Assembly: GCA_046313895.1 (NCBI GenBank)
Contig: JBKBWK010000009.1
Span: 26,202-90,201, forward strand
Direction of reading: 5' to 3'
Length of the DNA: 64,000 nt
Source: Pseudotabrizicola sp046313895
Lineage (GTDB): Bacteria > Pseudomonadota > Alphaproteobacteria > Rhodobacterales > Rhodobacteraceae
In this document: positions 1 through 7,947 of the stretch, piece by piece
Layout: the number at the start of each line of letters is the position of its first letter
Position numbering within the stretch: the first letter of the stretch is position 1
Made by a program: the position numbers and the translations under genes
Notes under the pieces: model-generated
Told to the model about the DNA's origin: nothing
Seen by the model: the letters and a program-made list of their open reading frames with translations, nothing else
Databases searched by the model: none

Positions 1-64
1 GATCAGCCCTACAGCCGAAAAACGGCCGCGATTTGGCAAAATTCCGGACATCTAAGGAAAATTA

Positions 65-1210
65 TCAGACACCTGCGGCGTGGCGACCAGCCCATCGTCC
101 ACTGGCCCAGCACCCGGTCAGCAGGTAGCCGCCTGTAGGTGCCTCCCAATCCAGCATTTCTCCGCTGACAAACGTGCCCGGGATGGTGCGAAGTTCCAGC
201 CCGTCGGTCACACTCTGCCGCATCACCCCTCCGGCTGACGAAATCGCCTCGTTGATCGGTCGGGGGCCAACAAGGGGAATCGGCAAGGCTGTCAGCGCCT
301 GTCCAAGCGGAAGGGTGCGGCCAAACTCCATCACCAGAGCACTGGCGGCGGGCGCAAGGCCAAGCTTGCGCAAGCGGTTGCCCAACGTATCCGATCGTTT
401 CAGCCGGTCGATCCGGGCGCGCAAACCGTCAGGTGACACATCAGGCAACAGGTTCACGACCAAACTGGCCCCGTCGCGCAGTGCCCGGCTCAGGGCGTAG
501 ATGGCGCTGCCTTCCACACCGCGTGCCGACAGAACGAATTCGCCCCGGACACTTTGCGGTCCTACCGTCAGAAGTGCGGATTTGATCGGCTGGCCAAAAT
601 AGCGGGCCATATGGGGCGACCACTCCACCGAAAAGCCCATGTTCGCGGCACGAAACGGCGCAATGTCCACACCCCGTTCAGTCAGCCACGGAACCCACGC
701 CGCGTCCGAGCCAAGCCGCGCCCAGCTTGCCCCACCCAGTGCCAGAACCGTGACACGCGGGCGCAGAAGGTGCAGGCCGTCCGGCGTTTGAAACGCAAAC
801 GCCCCATCCTGCCACCCCTGCCACCGCCAGCGCGTGCGCAGATCCACACCTTGACCAGACAAGCGGTGCAGCCATGCCCGCAGCAAGGGGGACGCCTTCA
901 TCGCAACTGGAAACACACGCCCAGATGAGCCGGTGAAAACGTGCTGCCCCAGATCCTTACACCATGCGGCAACTTGATCAGGGCCAAACTCGGCCAGCAT
1001 AGGCGCCAGCCAATCAGTGTCAAAGGCGGCACCAAAGGCTTGTATCGGTTCGGCCTTTGTCACGTTCAGGCCGGACTTTCCTGCCATCAGAAACTTGCGA
1101 GCGGGGGAAGGCTTTGCTTCGGCCAGCACGACCCGACGCCCGGCCTTTGCCAATTCCTCGGCCGCCATCAACCCGGCAGGACCGGCGCCTATGACCAGCG
1201 CATCGGTCAT
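65..1210 (-). CDS. TIGR03862/HI0933-family FAD flavoprotein (YhiN/BaiN-like)
   Basis: A 381-residue flavoprotein with a dinucleotide-binding motif at the very N-terminus (VIGAGPAGLMAAEEL, about residues 6-20). An R-K-F-L-M-A-G-K-S-G-L-N-V-T segment follows near residue 38, typical of the HI0933/YhiN group. The C-terminus carries the usual second FAD-contacting stretch (FVSGEMLDWEAPTGGYLL). Family members bind FAD and probably reduce a small substrate in the cytoplasm; the substrate is unknown for this branch. The ATG overlaps the TGA of the upstream MscS gene as ATGA, so the two are probably co-transcribed and translationally coupled. The family is sure, the reaction is not. Confidence 0.88.
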   Translation of the reverse strand: MTDALVIGAGPAGLMAAEELAKAGRRVVLAEAKPSPARKFLMAGKSGLNVTKAEPIQAFGAAFDTDWLAPMLAEFGPDQVAAWCKDLGQHVFTGSSGRVFPVAMKASPLLRAWLHRLSGQGVDLRTRWRWQGWQDGAFAFQTPDGLHLLRPRVTVLALGGASWARLGSDAAWVPWLTERGVDIAPFRAANMGFSVEWSPHMARYFGQPIKSALLTVGPQSVRGEFVLSARGVEGSAIYALSRALRDGASLVVNLLPDVSPDGLRARIDRLKRSDTLGNRLRKLGLAPAASALVMEFGRTLPLGQALTALPIPLVGPRPINEAISSAGGVMRQSVTDGLELRTIPGTFVSGEMLDWEAPTGGYLLTGCWASGRWAGRHAAGV

Positions 1211-2520
1211 GCAGAAGCTGCGGGTCTAAGGTGCACAACTCGCTGCGGGAACGGCATTTCAATGCCTTCCACCTTCAGCGCGTTCCAGATCGCAAACAGA
1301 ACGTCGGACTTGTACTTGTGCAAACCGTCGTCGATGCCGTTCACCCAGTATTCGACCACGAAATCCACCGACGACTCGCCAAACCCGTTCAACTCGCAGT
1401 CCGGGCCATCGGGCTTTTGCAGCACAAAAGGCAACCGGGCAACAGCCGCCTTGATGATGTCTGGCACCCGGTTGATGTCGGTATCATAGCTGACCGAGAA
1501 TTCAGCCTCATAGCGGTTGGCGCTGCCCTGATCGGAATAGTTGATCACCCGGCTGGTGATGAAATGTTCGTTCGGCACCACGATCCACTTGCCGTCAAAC
1601 GTTTCAAGCACGCAGGCGCGGGCGGTCATCTTGACGATGGTGCCCTTTTCGCCACCGTCGAGTTCGACATAATCGCCCACCGTGGTCTGACCTTCTATCA
1701 ACAGGATGATGCCCGAGATGAAGTTGGCGGCGATCTGTTGCAGCCCAAGCCCGATCCCGACGCCCAGCGCCCCACCCAGAACGGCAATGGCGGTCAGGTC
1801 GATGCCCATGATGCTCATCAACAGCAGGAAGGCCGCGCCGAAGATCATGATCTCGACGGCCTTGACCGCCAGTTCGCGGGTGGCGGGGCGAAGGTCCTGT
1901 TGTGATTTGATATAGCTGGCCGATTGCCGGTTTGACCAGGTGCCAAGCCAGAACAACAGGGACCCGGCAATGACGCCACGGATCAGCGACAGGGCGGAAA
2001 ACTGGATATTCCCCAGCTCGACCCGCGTTTCGGCCAAGGCCAGCGTGATCTCGTCCAATACACCCAGCGCATAAAGCGCCGCGACCGGGATCAGCACATA
2101 TTTGCCCAACAGATGCAGGAAGGTGTCCGTCAGCACATGGCTGACCAAGGCGCGGGCCGCAAGAAACAGAAACAGCCGTTTGCCAAAGGCAATCACCTCG
2201 CCCGAGCCGAACATAGACCGGGTCAGGCTTTCGCCGCCCGCAGTCAGCGCATAGGCGATCAACGGCAACAACAGCGGCAGGAACCTAAGCGAAAAACGGC
2301 GGGCGGTGGCAAACAAGCCCTGCGCAGAGTCCTTCGGCATCAGAAGTCGTGTCAGCACGACCGACAGGCGGCCAGCGATCACGCGTGCCAGCAGGTAGGC
2401 CAGCGCCAACAAAGCAAACTGCGACCAGGCCGCAGGGGACAGCAACCATCCCAACGCGATCTGTCCGGCCTGATCCAGCCAGTTCAGCGCCTGCGTGATT
2501 GCTTCGGATTGCCCGTCCAT
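1207..2520 (-). CDS. MscS-family mechanosensitive ion channel
   Basis: A 437-residue inner-membrane protein. About 200 N-terminal residues hold several hydrophobic helices. The pore-lining MscS helix follows (GGALGVGIGLGLQQ, about residues 245-260), then the beta domain that begins IEGQTTVGDYVEL. The C-terminus is the alpha/beta vestibule found in MscS. It is larger than E. coli MscS (286 aa), like the YbdG/YnaI group with extra transmembrane helices. The expected role is a safety valve that releases solutes on hypo-osmotic shock. It is followed by the flavoprotein gene through an ATGA overlap, although the two functions look unrelated. Confidence 0.93.
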   Translation of the reverse strand: MDGQSEAITQALNWLDQAGQIALGWLLSPAAWSQFALLALAYLLARVIAGRLSVVLTRLLMPKDSAQGLFATARRFSLRFLPLLLPLIAYALTAGGESLTRSMFGSGEVIAFGKRLFLFLAARALVSHVLTDTFLHLLGKYVLIPVAALYALGVLDEITLALAETRVELGNIQFSALSLIRGVIAGSLLFWLGTWSNRQSASYIKSQQDLRPATRELAVKAVEIMIFGAAFLLLMSIMGIDLTAIAVLGGALGVGIGLGLQQIAANFISGIILLIEGQTTVGDYVELDGGEKGTIVKMTARACVLETFDGKWIVVPNEHFITSRVINYSDQGSANRYEAEFSVSYDTDINRVPDIIKAAVARLPFVLQKPDGPDCELNGFGESSVDFVVEYWVNGIDDGLHKYKSDVLFAIWNALKVEGIEMPFPQRVVHLRPAASA

Positions 2521-2672
2521 GGCTTGCCTCTGCGGGTTGTTGATCTGGGTTTATCCTGTGACGCGGAACCCGTCACGAGACAAGAGCGTGCAAGACCCTT
2601 TGCCTGACTGGTCGGCACGGCTGTGGCGCAGTGATGACGCCAGTCGCAGGTTTCCACATCGGGTTTGACCAT

Positions 2673-2704
2673 GAAAAGGCCCCGCCATGGGGGCATGGCG
2701 GGGC
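2673..2704 (-). terminator. Rho-independent terminator of ccrM
   Basis: An 11-bp perfect GC-rich inverted repeat lies at 2679-2689 and 2694-2704. On the minus strand it is followed directly by a CTTTTC run. It lies 75 bp beyond the ccrM stop codon, between ccrM and the MscS gene, so it should separate the two transcripts. The rest of the 2521-2778 gap shows no gene. Confidence 0.8.
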
Positions 2705-2778
2705 AAGTGGCACCGCAGGCGGACTGCGGTGCAGGCGTAAACTGAAGTCATTTTTTCAGGCTGGAAATTACCGAACTC

Positions 2779-3900
2779 TCAGTTCGGACGGGCCTGATCG
2801 GCCTCCATCTCGGCGCGGATCTGCTGGCGCAGGATATCTATGGGGATCATCTTGCCGTCGCGCTTGAAATGCCAATAGGTCCACCCGTTGCAGGACGGCG
2901 CACCTTCATACGCGGCCCCTACCTGATGGATTGACCCCTTGATGTCATTGCCAACCAAAGTGCCATCAGCGCGGACCTTAGCCTTGTAGCGATTGCCAAG
3001 TGAATACAACTCCTCGCCCGGACGCAGCATACCGCGTTCGACCACCTGACCAAAGGGCACGCGGGGTTCTGCGCGTTTTGACCCAGTGATCTCCAGTCCC
3101 GAGGCATCGAATTTGCGGATGCGAGCGATTCGGTCGGCGGCGACCTTGCGATAAGCCTCTTCCCGCTCGATCCCGATGAAGTCTCGTCCCAGCATCTTGG
3201 CGACAGCGCCCGTGGTGCCGGTTCCAAAGAACGGGTCGAGCACTACGTCGCCGGGATGGGTGGTGGCGATCATCACCCGGTGCAACAGGCTTTCCGGCTT
3301 TTGCGTCGGATGCGCCTTGTCGCCGTTGTGGTCCTTTAACCGCTCATGCCCGGTGCAGATCGGCAAAACCCAGTCCGACCGCATCTGCACCCCATCGTTC
3401 AGCGCCTTCAGCGCTTCATAGTTGAAGGTGTATTTCGCGCTTTCATCCCGGCTGGCCCAGATCAGGGTTTCATGCGCATTGGTCAGACGCTTGCCTTTGA
3501 AGTTGGGCATCGGGTTTGATTTGCGCCATACGACATCATTCAGGATCCAGAATCCCTGATTCTGAAGCTCTGCGCCAAGGCGGAAGACGTTGTGATAACT
3601 GCCGATGACCCAGATCGCGCCATTCGGCTTCAACAACCGCTTGGCAGCCTGCAGCCACGCCTTGGTGAAGTCATCATAAACTGCAAAGGACGAAAACTGA
3701 TCCCAATGATCATCCACGGCGTCGACCTTGGAATTATCGGGGCGGTGAAGGTCGCCCTTCAACTGCAGGTTATAGGGTGGATCGGCAAAGATCAGGTCCA
3801 CAGAGCCCGCTGGCAGGCTGTTCATGATGTCGATGCAGTCGCCTGCAAGGATCTGGTTCAGCGGGAGCGGAACTCCAGGCTGCGCGGTCGTCTTCGTCAT
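2779..3900 (-). CDS. ccrM: Cell-cycle-regulated adenine DNA methyltransferase CcrM (GANTC)
   Basis: A 373-residue beta-class N6-adenine methyltransferase. The catalytic DPPY is at residues 40-43 and the SAM-binding DPFFGTGTTG at 222-231. The C-terminal extension of about 100 residues, ending with the NGWTYWHF segment, is the DNA-recognition domain that separates CcrM from shorter HinfI-type enzymes. CcrM methylates the A in GANTC after replication, and in Alphaproteobacteria this couples gene expression to replication state. The next gene upstream is rnhB, a common neighbour. Three GANTC sites lie in the 90-bp leader (3954, 3965, 3988), which suggests self-control by methylation. Identity is very secure. 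Confidence 0.97.
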   Translation of the reverse strand: MTKTTAQPGVPLPLNQILAGDCIDIMNSLPAGSVDLIFADPPYNLQLKGDLHRPDNSKVDAVDDHWDQFSSFAVYDDFTKAWLQAAKRLLKPNGAIWVIGSYHNVFRLGAELQNQGFWILNDVVWRKSNPMPNFKGKRLTNAHETLIWASRDESAKYTFNYEALKALNDGVQMRSDWVLPICTGHERLKDHNGDKAHPTQKPESLLHRVMIATTHPGDVVLDPFFGTGTTGAVAKMLGRDFIGIEREEAYRKVAADRIARIRKFDASGLEITGSKRAEPRVPFGQVVERGMLRPGEELYSLGNRYKAKVRADGTLVGNDIKGSIHQVGAAYEGAPSCNGWTYWHFKRDGKMIPIDILRQQIRAEMEADQARPN

Positions 3901-3953
3901 CTTCTGCCTCTGTCCCGGACGTCATTTCCTGCGCCCTTCTTGTGGATAACAAT

Positions 3954-3992
3954 GAGTCAGACATGATTCGACGTCAAATTCTTTATTGAATC
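3954..3992 (-). promoter_or_regulatory. Cluster of three GANTC methylation sites in the ccrM leader
   Basis: On the plus strand the sites are GAGTC at 3954-3958, GATTC at 3965-3969 and GAATC at 3988-3992. All are within 39 bp and 54-92 bp upstream of the ccrM start. A candidate -35 (TTGACG on the minus strand, about 3970-3975) lies among them. The last site overlaps the rnhB stop. In Caulobacter, GANTC methylation state controls the ccrM promoter; the same is inferred here. Confidence 0.6.
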
Positions 3993-4623
3993 AAGGGGTT
4001 ACGATTTTATCTTGATACAAGATGTTGTGGACAGGTTTGAACGAACGTCTATGAACGGGGGTCACGCCAAGATTTAGAAGCGCCCGCAGATGCGCCTTGG
4101 TCGGATAACCCGCGTTCACCTCCCAGCCGTAGCCGGGGTAATGTTGCGCCAAATCCACCATGATCCGGTCACGGGTCACCTTGGCACAAATCGACGCCGC
4201 CGCGATTGACAGAGATTTGGCATCTCCCTTCACGATGGCCAATCCCCGGCACGGCAGGTTCCGCGGAATCAGGTTGCCGTCAATCAGTGCAAAATCAGCA
4301 CCCAAAGCGGTCACGGCACGTTCCATTGCCAGATGGCTGGCGCGCAAGATGTTCAGACTGTCGATCTCCTCGACAGTGGCATGTGCGACGGCGACCTGCG
4401 CCACTTCCTGCAACTCTGCAAACAGCCTTTCGCGTCGGGCTGCCGACAGCGTTTTTGAATCGGCCAGGCCTTGCGGGATCCGCGACGGGTCCAGCCGCAC
4501 AGCGGCGGCGGTAACAGGCCCACACAAGGGCCCGCGCCCCACCTCATCTACGCCAACGACAAAGGCCGCCCCTTTAAAAAGGGCGGCGGTTTCATGCGCA
4601 AAGTCGGGAGCAGGCTTTTCCAT
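3991..4623 (-). CDS. rnhB: Ribonuclease HII
   Basis: A 210-residue enzyme that nicks the RNA strand of RNA-DNA hybrids and removes misincorporated ribonucleotides. The N-terminal VGVDEVGRGPLCGPV motif carries the first acidic residues of the active site. A second acidic motif (ALIDGN) and the SIAAASICAKVTRD helix follow. An open frame continues upstream to 4731, but that extension runs through the tandem repeats. The ATG at 4623 (MEKPAPDF) gives the family's normal length, so I use it. The gene probably shares a transcript with ccrM, or carries the ccrM promoter in its 3' end. Confidence 0.95.
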   Translation of the reverse strand: MEKPAPDFAHETAALFKGAAFVVGVDEVGRGPLCGPVTAAAVRLDPSRIPQGLADSKTLSAARRERLFAELQEVAQVAVAHATVEEIDSLNILRASHLAMERAVTALGADFALIDGNLIPRNLPCRGLAIVKGDAKSLSIAAASICAKVTRDRIMVDLAQHYPGYGWEVNAGYPTKAHLRALLNLGVTPVHRRSFKPVHNILYQDKIVTP

Positions 4624-4650
4624 GGCCCGGAATAGCGCGGGGCATGTATA

Positions 4651-4965
4651 AAAAAAAGGGGGTGAGAGGATCATATCCTCCCACCCCCTCCTGGATACGG
4701 CGACCGGTGGAAGCCGCATCCGGGGACGCAATTATTTGACAGAAATCTCGGCGTAAAATTCGGCTAAAAAAGGGGGTGAGAGCGGATCGTTCTCCCACCC
4801 CCTCCTGGATACGGCGACTGGGGGAAGCCGCATCCGGGGACGCAATTATTTGATTGAAATCTCGGCGTAAAACTCGGCTAAAAAAGGGGGTGAGAGCTGC
4901 TCGTCCTCCCACCCCCTTCTGGATACGGCGACGGGGGGAAGCCGCATCCGGGGACACAATTCATT
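4651..4965. repeat. Three tandem 114-bp repeats, each with two stem-loops
   Basis: The GGGGGTGAGAG core recurs at 4658, 4772 and 4886, a spacing of exactly 114 bp. The third unit is cut short at about 4962. Each unit has a first hairpin (GGGGGTGAGAG against CTCCCACCCCC with one G-T pair; about 14 bp in unit 1) and a second hairpin (GGATACGGC against GCCGCATCC). The units also share an A-run before the first hairpin. Most differences fall at the hairpin tips and in loops, while stems are kept. The block fills the space between rnhB and the exported-protein gene. The function is unknown. Confidence 0.92.
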
Positions 4966-4971
4966 TTGGCC

Positions 4972-5535
4972 TTAATGGTCGTAGCGATCACGCTCGCGGC
5001 CCCGGTCGTGGCCATAGGGGCGCCCGCGGTCGCGATACATCCGGTCATTGCGGAATTGGCCCCGATCGGCACCAACCCGGAAGCCGGCATTGCGCAGGCA
5101 GTCTTCGCCATAAACGCGGTCCACCCGGCCAAAAACCCGTGCATCATGGGCGCATTGACGCGGCAAACGGTAGTTGAACCCTTCACGCCGCAGGCAGCGT
5201 TCCGGATACACCGTCACGTCCCTGCGTGCGCCGGAAATCTCGATGGCACACACCGAAGGAACGCGCGGAGCACGCGCTTGAACCGGGGGCTCGGGCAGTG
5301 GCGCAGGCTTGGCCCGACCCTTGTCGATGGAATTGATGATGGCACCGACGGCAAGGGCGGCGACGACGGCCTTGGCCAGATTGTCGCTGGCACGGTCTGC
5401 CCGGGCGGGAACCGCGGTGGCAGCCATCAAGGTCAGCACTGTAACGGCAGCAATGACAGCGGCGGCCACACGGCGCAGGGGCTTTGACGTTTCGCGCGGC
5501 ATGGACGAGGAAATGGCGGTAGATGCTTGAAACAT
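4972..5535 (-). CDS. Exported or membrane-anchored protein, function unknown
   Basis: I do not recognise this 187-residue protein. It has a basic N-terminus, a hydrophobic segment at about residues 21-42 followed by AVPARAD, consistent with a signal peptide cut after ARA. A short Ala-rich helix and a Pro-rich linker follow. Four cysteines sit in a pattern (SVCAIEI, ERCLRR, RQCAHD, EDCLRN) that could form two disulfides in the periplasm. The tail of about 40 residues is very rich in Arg, Asp and Gly and looks disordered. A good SD (AGGAGG) precedes the ATG at 5535. It is divergent from the next small exported protein. Confidence 0.75.
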   Translation of the reverse strand: MFQASTAISSSMPRETSKPLRRVAAAVIAAVTVLTLMAATAVPARADRASDNLAKAVVAALAVGAIINSIDKGRAKPAPLPEPPVQARAPRVPSVCAIEISGARRDVTVYPERCLRREGFNYRLPRQCAHDARVFGRVDRVYGEDCLRNAGFRVGADRGQFRNDRMYRDRGRPYGHDRGRERDRYDH

Positions 5536-5749
5536 GGGGGCCTCCTGTCAGGTGGAGCGTTCTGTCTGCCCAGTGCGACCATCGCACCGGATCCGATGCC
5601 CAATCCATGCGCCCCCCGGTGTCGGACAGGCAATATCACCGGTCTGATATGCGATAACAACTCCTGCCACGCGGGGTTGTTATTGAATATCGCAGCGTTC
5701 GTGCGCAACTGTGTCACCAAGGCACGTCGCCCCCGAGCAGGAGCCTAAC

Positions 5750-6040
5750 ATGAAATTTGCATCCCTGATCTTCGCTGCCGCAACGGTATCGGCGTTGGCA
5801 GGTCCCGCGTCGGCGGAATGCTACGCGGATTACAAGGCCAAGCAGGACGCCCCCTTGCGTCTGCACTATGGTGTGGCACAGGTAAGCGACAGCAACTGCA
5901 CGCCCGTTGCAGCCAAAGGCGAATTGACGCCCCGGCTTGCGTCGGCGGGTTGGACGTTGTTGAACGTGGTGTCCACTTTCGGCCCCGAGGGCCTTGGCGA
6001 AAGGCAAGCGAGTGCAGGAGAATTCTTCCTCCGTTATTGA
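5750..6040 (+). CDS. Small exported protein, function unknown
   Basis: A 96-residue product with a clear signal peptide (MKFASLIFAAATVSALAGPASA, cut before ECYADY). The mature part has two cysteines, enough for one disulfide. I use the ATG at 5750, because an AGGAG lies 7-8 nt upstream and it places the signal peptide at the N-terminus; an open frame from 5711 is longer but has no such support. The end overlaps the start of the winged-helix gene by about 30-45 nt, suggesting coupled translation. Confidence 0.75.
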   Translation: MKFASLIFAAATVSALAGPASAECYADYKAKQDAPLRLHYGVAQVSDSNCTPVAAKGELTPRLASAGWTLLNVVSTFGPEGLGERQASAGEFFLRY

Positions 6041-6716
6041 GAGTCTCAAGGCCGGCAACCGGGTTGTCAGCTTTGGTATCGCGGGAATTGTGCTGATCCT
6101 GTTCGGGGCGGCGCTGTTTTTGTTCCTCAGTCTGCCTGACGCAAACGCCTTCAATACGCGGGTCGAACGGCTGTTTGTCGAAAATGACAACCTGACCACA
6201 GGGGCCGAAATCAAACTTCTGGAAATTCTGGCACAATCCGGCACCTCGTTTTCCGAAGTTTTGCAAAGCTATCGCATGGTGATCTTTGTGCTGCTGGTGT
6301 TTTCCACAGCGCTTTTGGTTGCGGCGCTGGTGTTTCTGGTGATGATCATCGCGCTGAACCGCCGGATTTCAGCCATTCAGCGGTCGGGAATTCAGGTCGC
6401 CAGCCTGATGATCAGCCGCGAAGGCCGCGCGGTTTACATCAACGATATGGAATTTGCGCTGACCGAAGCCGCTTTGGAAACCCTGTCGGTTCTGGCCGAG
6501 GCCCGGATGGATGACGAGGTGCTGACGGGGGCCCAGATCGAATCGGTTATTTCGGGCCGGAACGAGGTGGATTGCGATGAAGCCGCCGGTGCCACCCGCG
6601 TCAAACGTCTGCGCGACACGTTGGGCAACCAGTTGGTCAGCGAGTTGCTGGTCAAAACCATCGCCCGACGCGGCTATGTTCTTTCGGTGGGCAAGGACGT
6701 TATCCGCATGGTCTGA
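6012..6716 (+). CDS. Membrane-anchored winged-helix (OmpR-type) regulator
   Basis: A 234-residue protein with two transmembrane helices (about residues 19-40 and 89-114) enclosing a loop of about 48 residues. A cytoplasmic C-terminal domain (about 139-229) follows. Its layout (LTEAALETLSVLAE, then TRVKRLRDTL, then the IARRGYVLSV hairpin) matches the winged helix of OmpR-family regulators. It has no receiver domain. This is CadC/ToxR-like signalling with reversed order: membrane part first, DNA-binding part last. The start is either GTG 6012, with AAAGG 7 nt upstream, or TTG 5994; I prefer the GTG. The signal and target genes are unknown. The adjoining small exported protein is a candidate partner. 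Confidence 0.72.
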   Translation: MQENSSSVIESLKAGNRVVSFGIAGIVLILFGAALFLFLSLPDANAFNTRVERLFVENDNLTTGAEIKLLEILAQSGTSFSEVLQSYRMVIFVLLVFSTALLVAALVFLVMIIALNRRISAIQRSGIQVASLMISREGRAVYINDMEFALTEAALETLSVLAEARMDDEVLTGAQIESVISGRNEVDCDEAAGATRVKRLRDTLGNQLVSELLVKTIARRGYVLSVGKDVIRMV

Positions 6717-6739
6717 TTGTCATCTGGCCGACACAAGGC

Positions 6740-6768
6740 TTGCATAGGGGGATAGGGGGTCATACATA
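6740..6768 (+). promoter_or_regulatory. Sigma-70-type promoter of the polyamine genes
   Basis: TTGCAT at 6740-6745 and TACATA at 6763-6768 are separated by exactly 17 bp. They lie 41 bp upstream of the nspC start in the only intergenic gap available. Confidence 0.5.
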
Positions 6769-6808
6769 GCGCCCCTCTTGTCCTTCTGCTGCCCTTGGGG
6801 GGGATGCG

Positions 6809-7903
6809 ATGATCCAGACTCCGTTTTACCTGATCGACCGTGCCAAACTGGCGCGCAACATGGCGATCATGGATGAGCTGCGCCATGCCTCTGGCGCCAA
6901 GACCCTTCTGGCCCTGAAATGCTTTGCCACTTGGGGTGTGTTTGACCAGATGCGTCAGCACATGGACGGAACGACGTCATCATCGCTGTACGAACTGAGG
7001 CTGGGTCGCGAGCGGTTCGGCAGCGAAACGCATGCCTATTCCGTGGCATGGGCAGACCACGAGATTGCCGAAGCCGTGGGCTATGCCGACAAGATCATCT
7101 TCAACTCCATCGGTCAGTTGGAACGCTTCGATAATCAGTCCATCAGCATCAATCGCGGCCTGCGCCTGAACCCGCGCTTTTCCACCAGCGGTTTCGATCT
7201 GGCCGATCCGGCCCGCCCGTTCAGCCGCTTGGGCGAATGGGATGCCACCAAAATAAAGCGGGTGATGGACCGGATTTCCGGCTTCATGATCCACTACAAC
7301 TGCGAGAACGACAATTTCGACCTGTTCGACCAACAATTGACACGGATCGAAAATGAATTCGGCGCGCTTCTCAGCCGACTGAACTGGGTCAGCCTTGGCG
7401 GCGGCATCCACTTCACGGGCGAAGGCTATCCGGTGGCGAAACTGGCCGCGCGGCTGAAAGCGTTTTCGGACCGCTTCGGCGTGCAGGTCTATCTGGAACC
7501 GGGCGAAGCGGCGATCACCGGGGCGGCCAGCCTTGAGGTGACGGTGCTGGACGTTTTGAACAATGGCAAGGATCTTGCGATTGTCGATTCCTCGGTCGAG
7601 GCGCACATGCTCGATCTGCTGATCTATCGCATCTCGGGCAAGATCGAGACAACCGGCGACCATTCCTTCCAGATCTGCGGCAAATCCTGTCTTGCGGGTG
7701 ATGTGTTCGGGGAATTCAACTTCCCTGCGCCATTGCAGGTGGGCGACCGGCTGAGCATCGCGGATGCAGCGGGCTATACGATGGTCAAGAAGAACTGGTT
7801 CAACGGGGTGAAGATGCCGGGCATCGTCATCAAGGAGCTGGACGGGTCGATGACCGTCGCGCGTGAATTCGGCTATGCAGATTTTGAAGGCAACCTCGGG
7901 TAA
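6809..7903 (+). CDS. nspC: Carboxynorspermidine/carboxyspermidine decarboxylase
   Basis: A 364-residue PLP enzyme of the alanine-racemase-fold decarboxylases. The PLP lysine is in the LLALKCFATW motif (Lys37). Later landmarks are SLGGGIHF and the LEPGEA motif that holds phosphate and substrate. It removes CO2 from carboxy(nor)spermidine to give the triamine. It is the second step after the dehydrogenase encoded just downstream. The gene order, decarboxylase then dehydrogenase 44 bp apart, points to one operon. Most Alphaproteobacteria with this pair make spermidine or norspermidine without SpeD/SpeE. Which triamine is made here cannot be read from the sequence. Confidence 0.93.
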   Translation: MIQTPFYLIDRAKLARNMAIMDELRHASGAKTLLALKCFATWGVFDQMRQHMDGTTSSSLYELRLGRERFGSETHAYSVAWADHEIAEAVGYADKIIFNSIGQLERFDNQSISINRGLRLNPRFSTSGFDLADPARPFSRLGEWDATKIKRVMDRISGFMIHYNCENDNFDLFDQQLTRIENEFGALLSRLNWVSLGGGIHFTGEGYPVAKLAARLKAFSDRFGVQVYLEPGEAAITGAASLEVTVLDVLNNGKDLAIVDSSVEAHMLDLLIYRISGKIETTGDHSFQICGKSCLAGDVFGEFNFPAPLQVGDRLSIADAAGYTMVKKNWFNGVKMPGIVIKELDGSMTVAREFGYADFEGNLG

Positions 7904-7947
7904 TCCCGGTTGCCCCTTCCCTCTGTCCTTAAAGGAGGCGGTTCGAA

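Noticed and set aside
4624..4731. Upstream extension of rnhB to 4731
   Set aside because: It reads through the tandem repeat and has no RNase HII similarity; the ATG at 4623 matches the family.
4592..4957. A coding frame with 38-residue repeats through the 114-bp units
   Set aside because: The frame is open, but the units conserve hairpins more than codons, no SD was seen, and the frame overlaps rnhB. I treat the DNA repeats as the real feature.
4651..4965. CRISPR-like array
   Set aside because: The units are contiguous with no unique spacers and no cas genes nearby.
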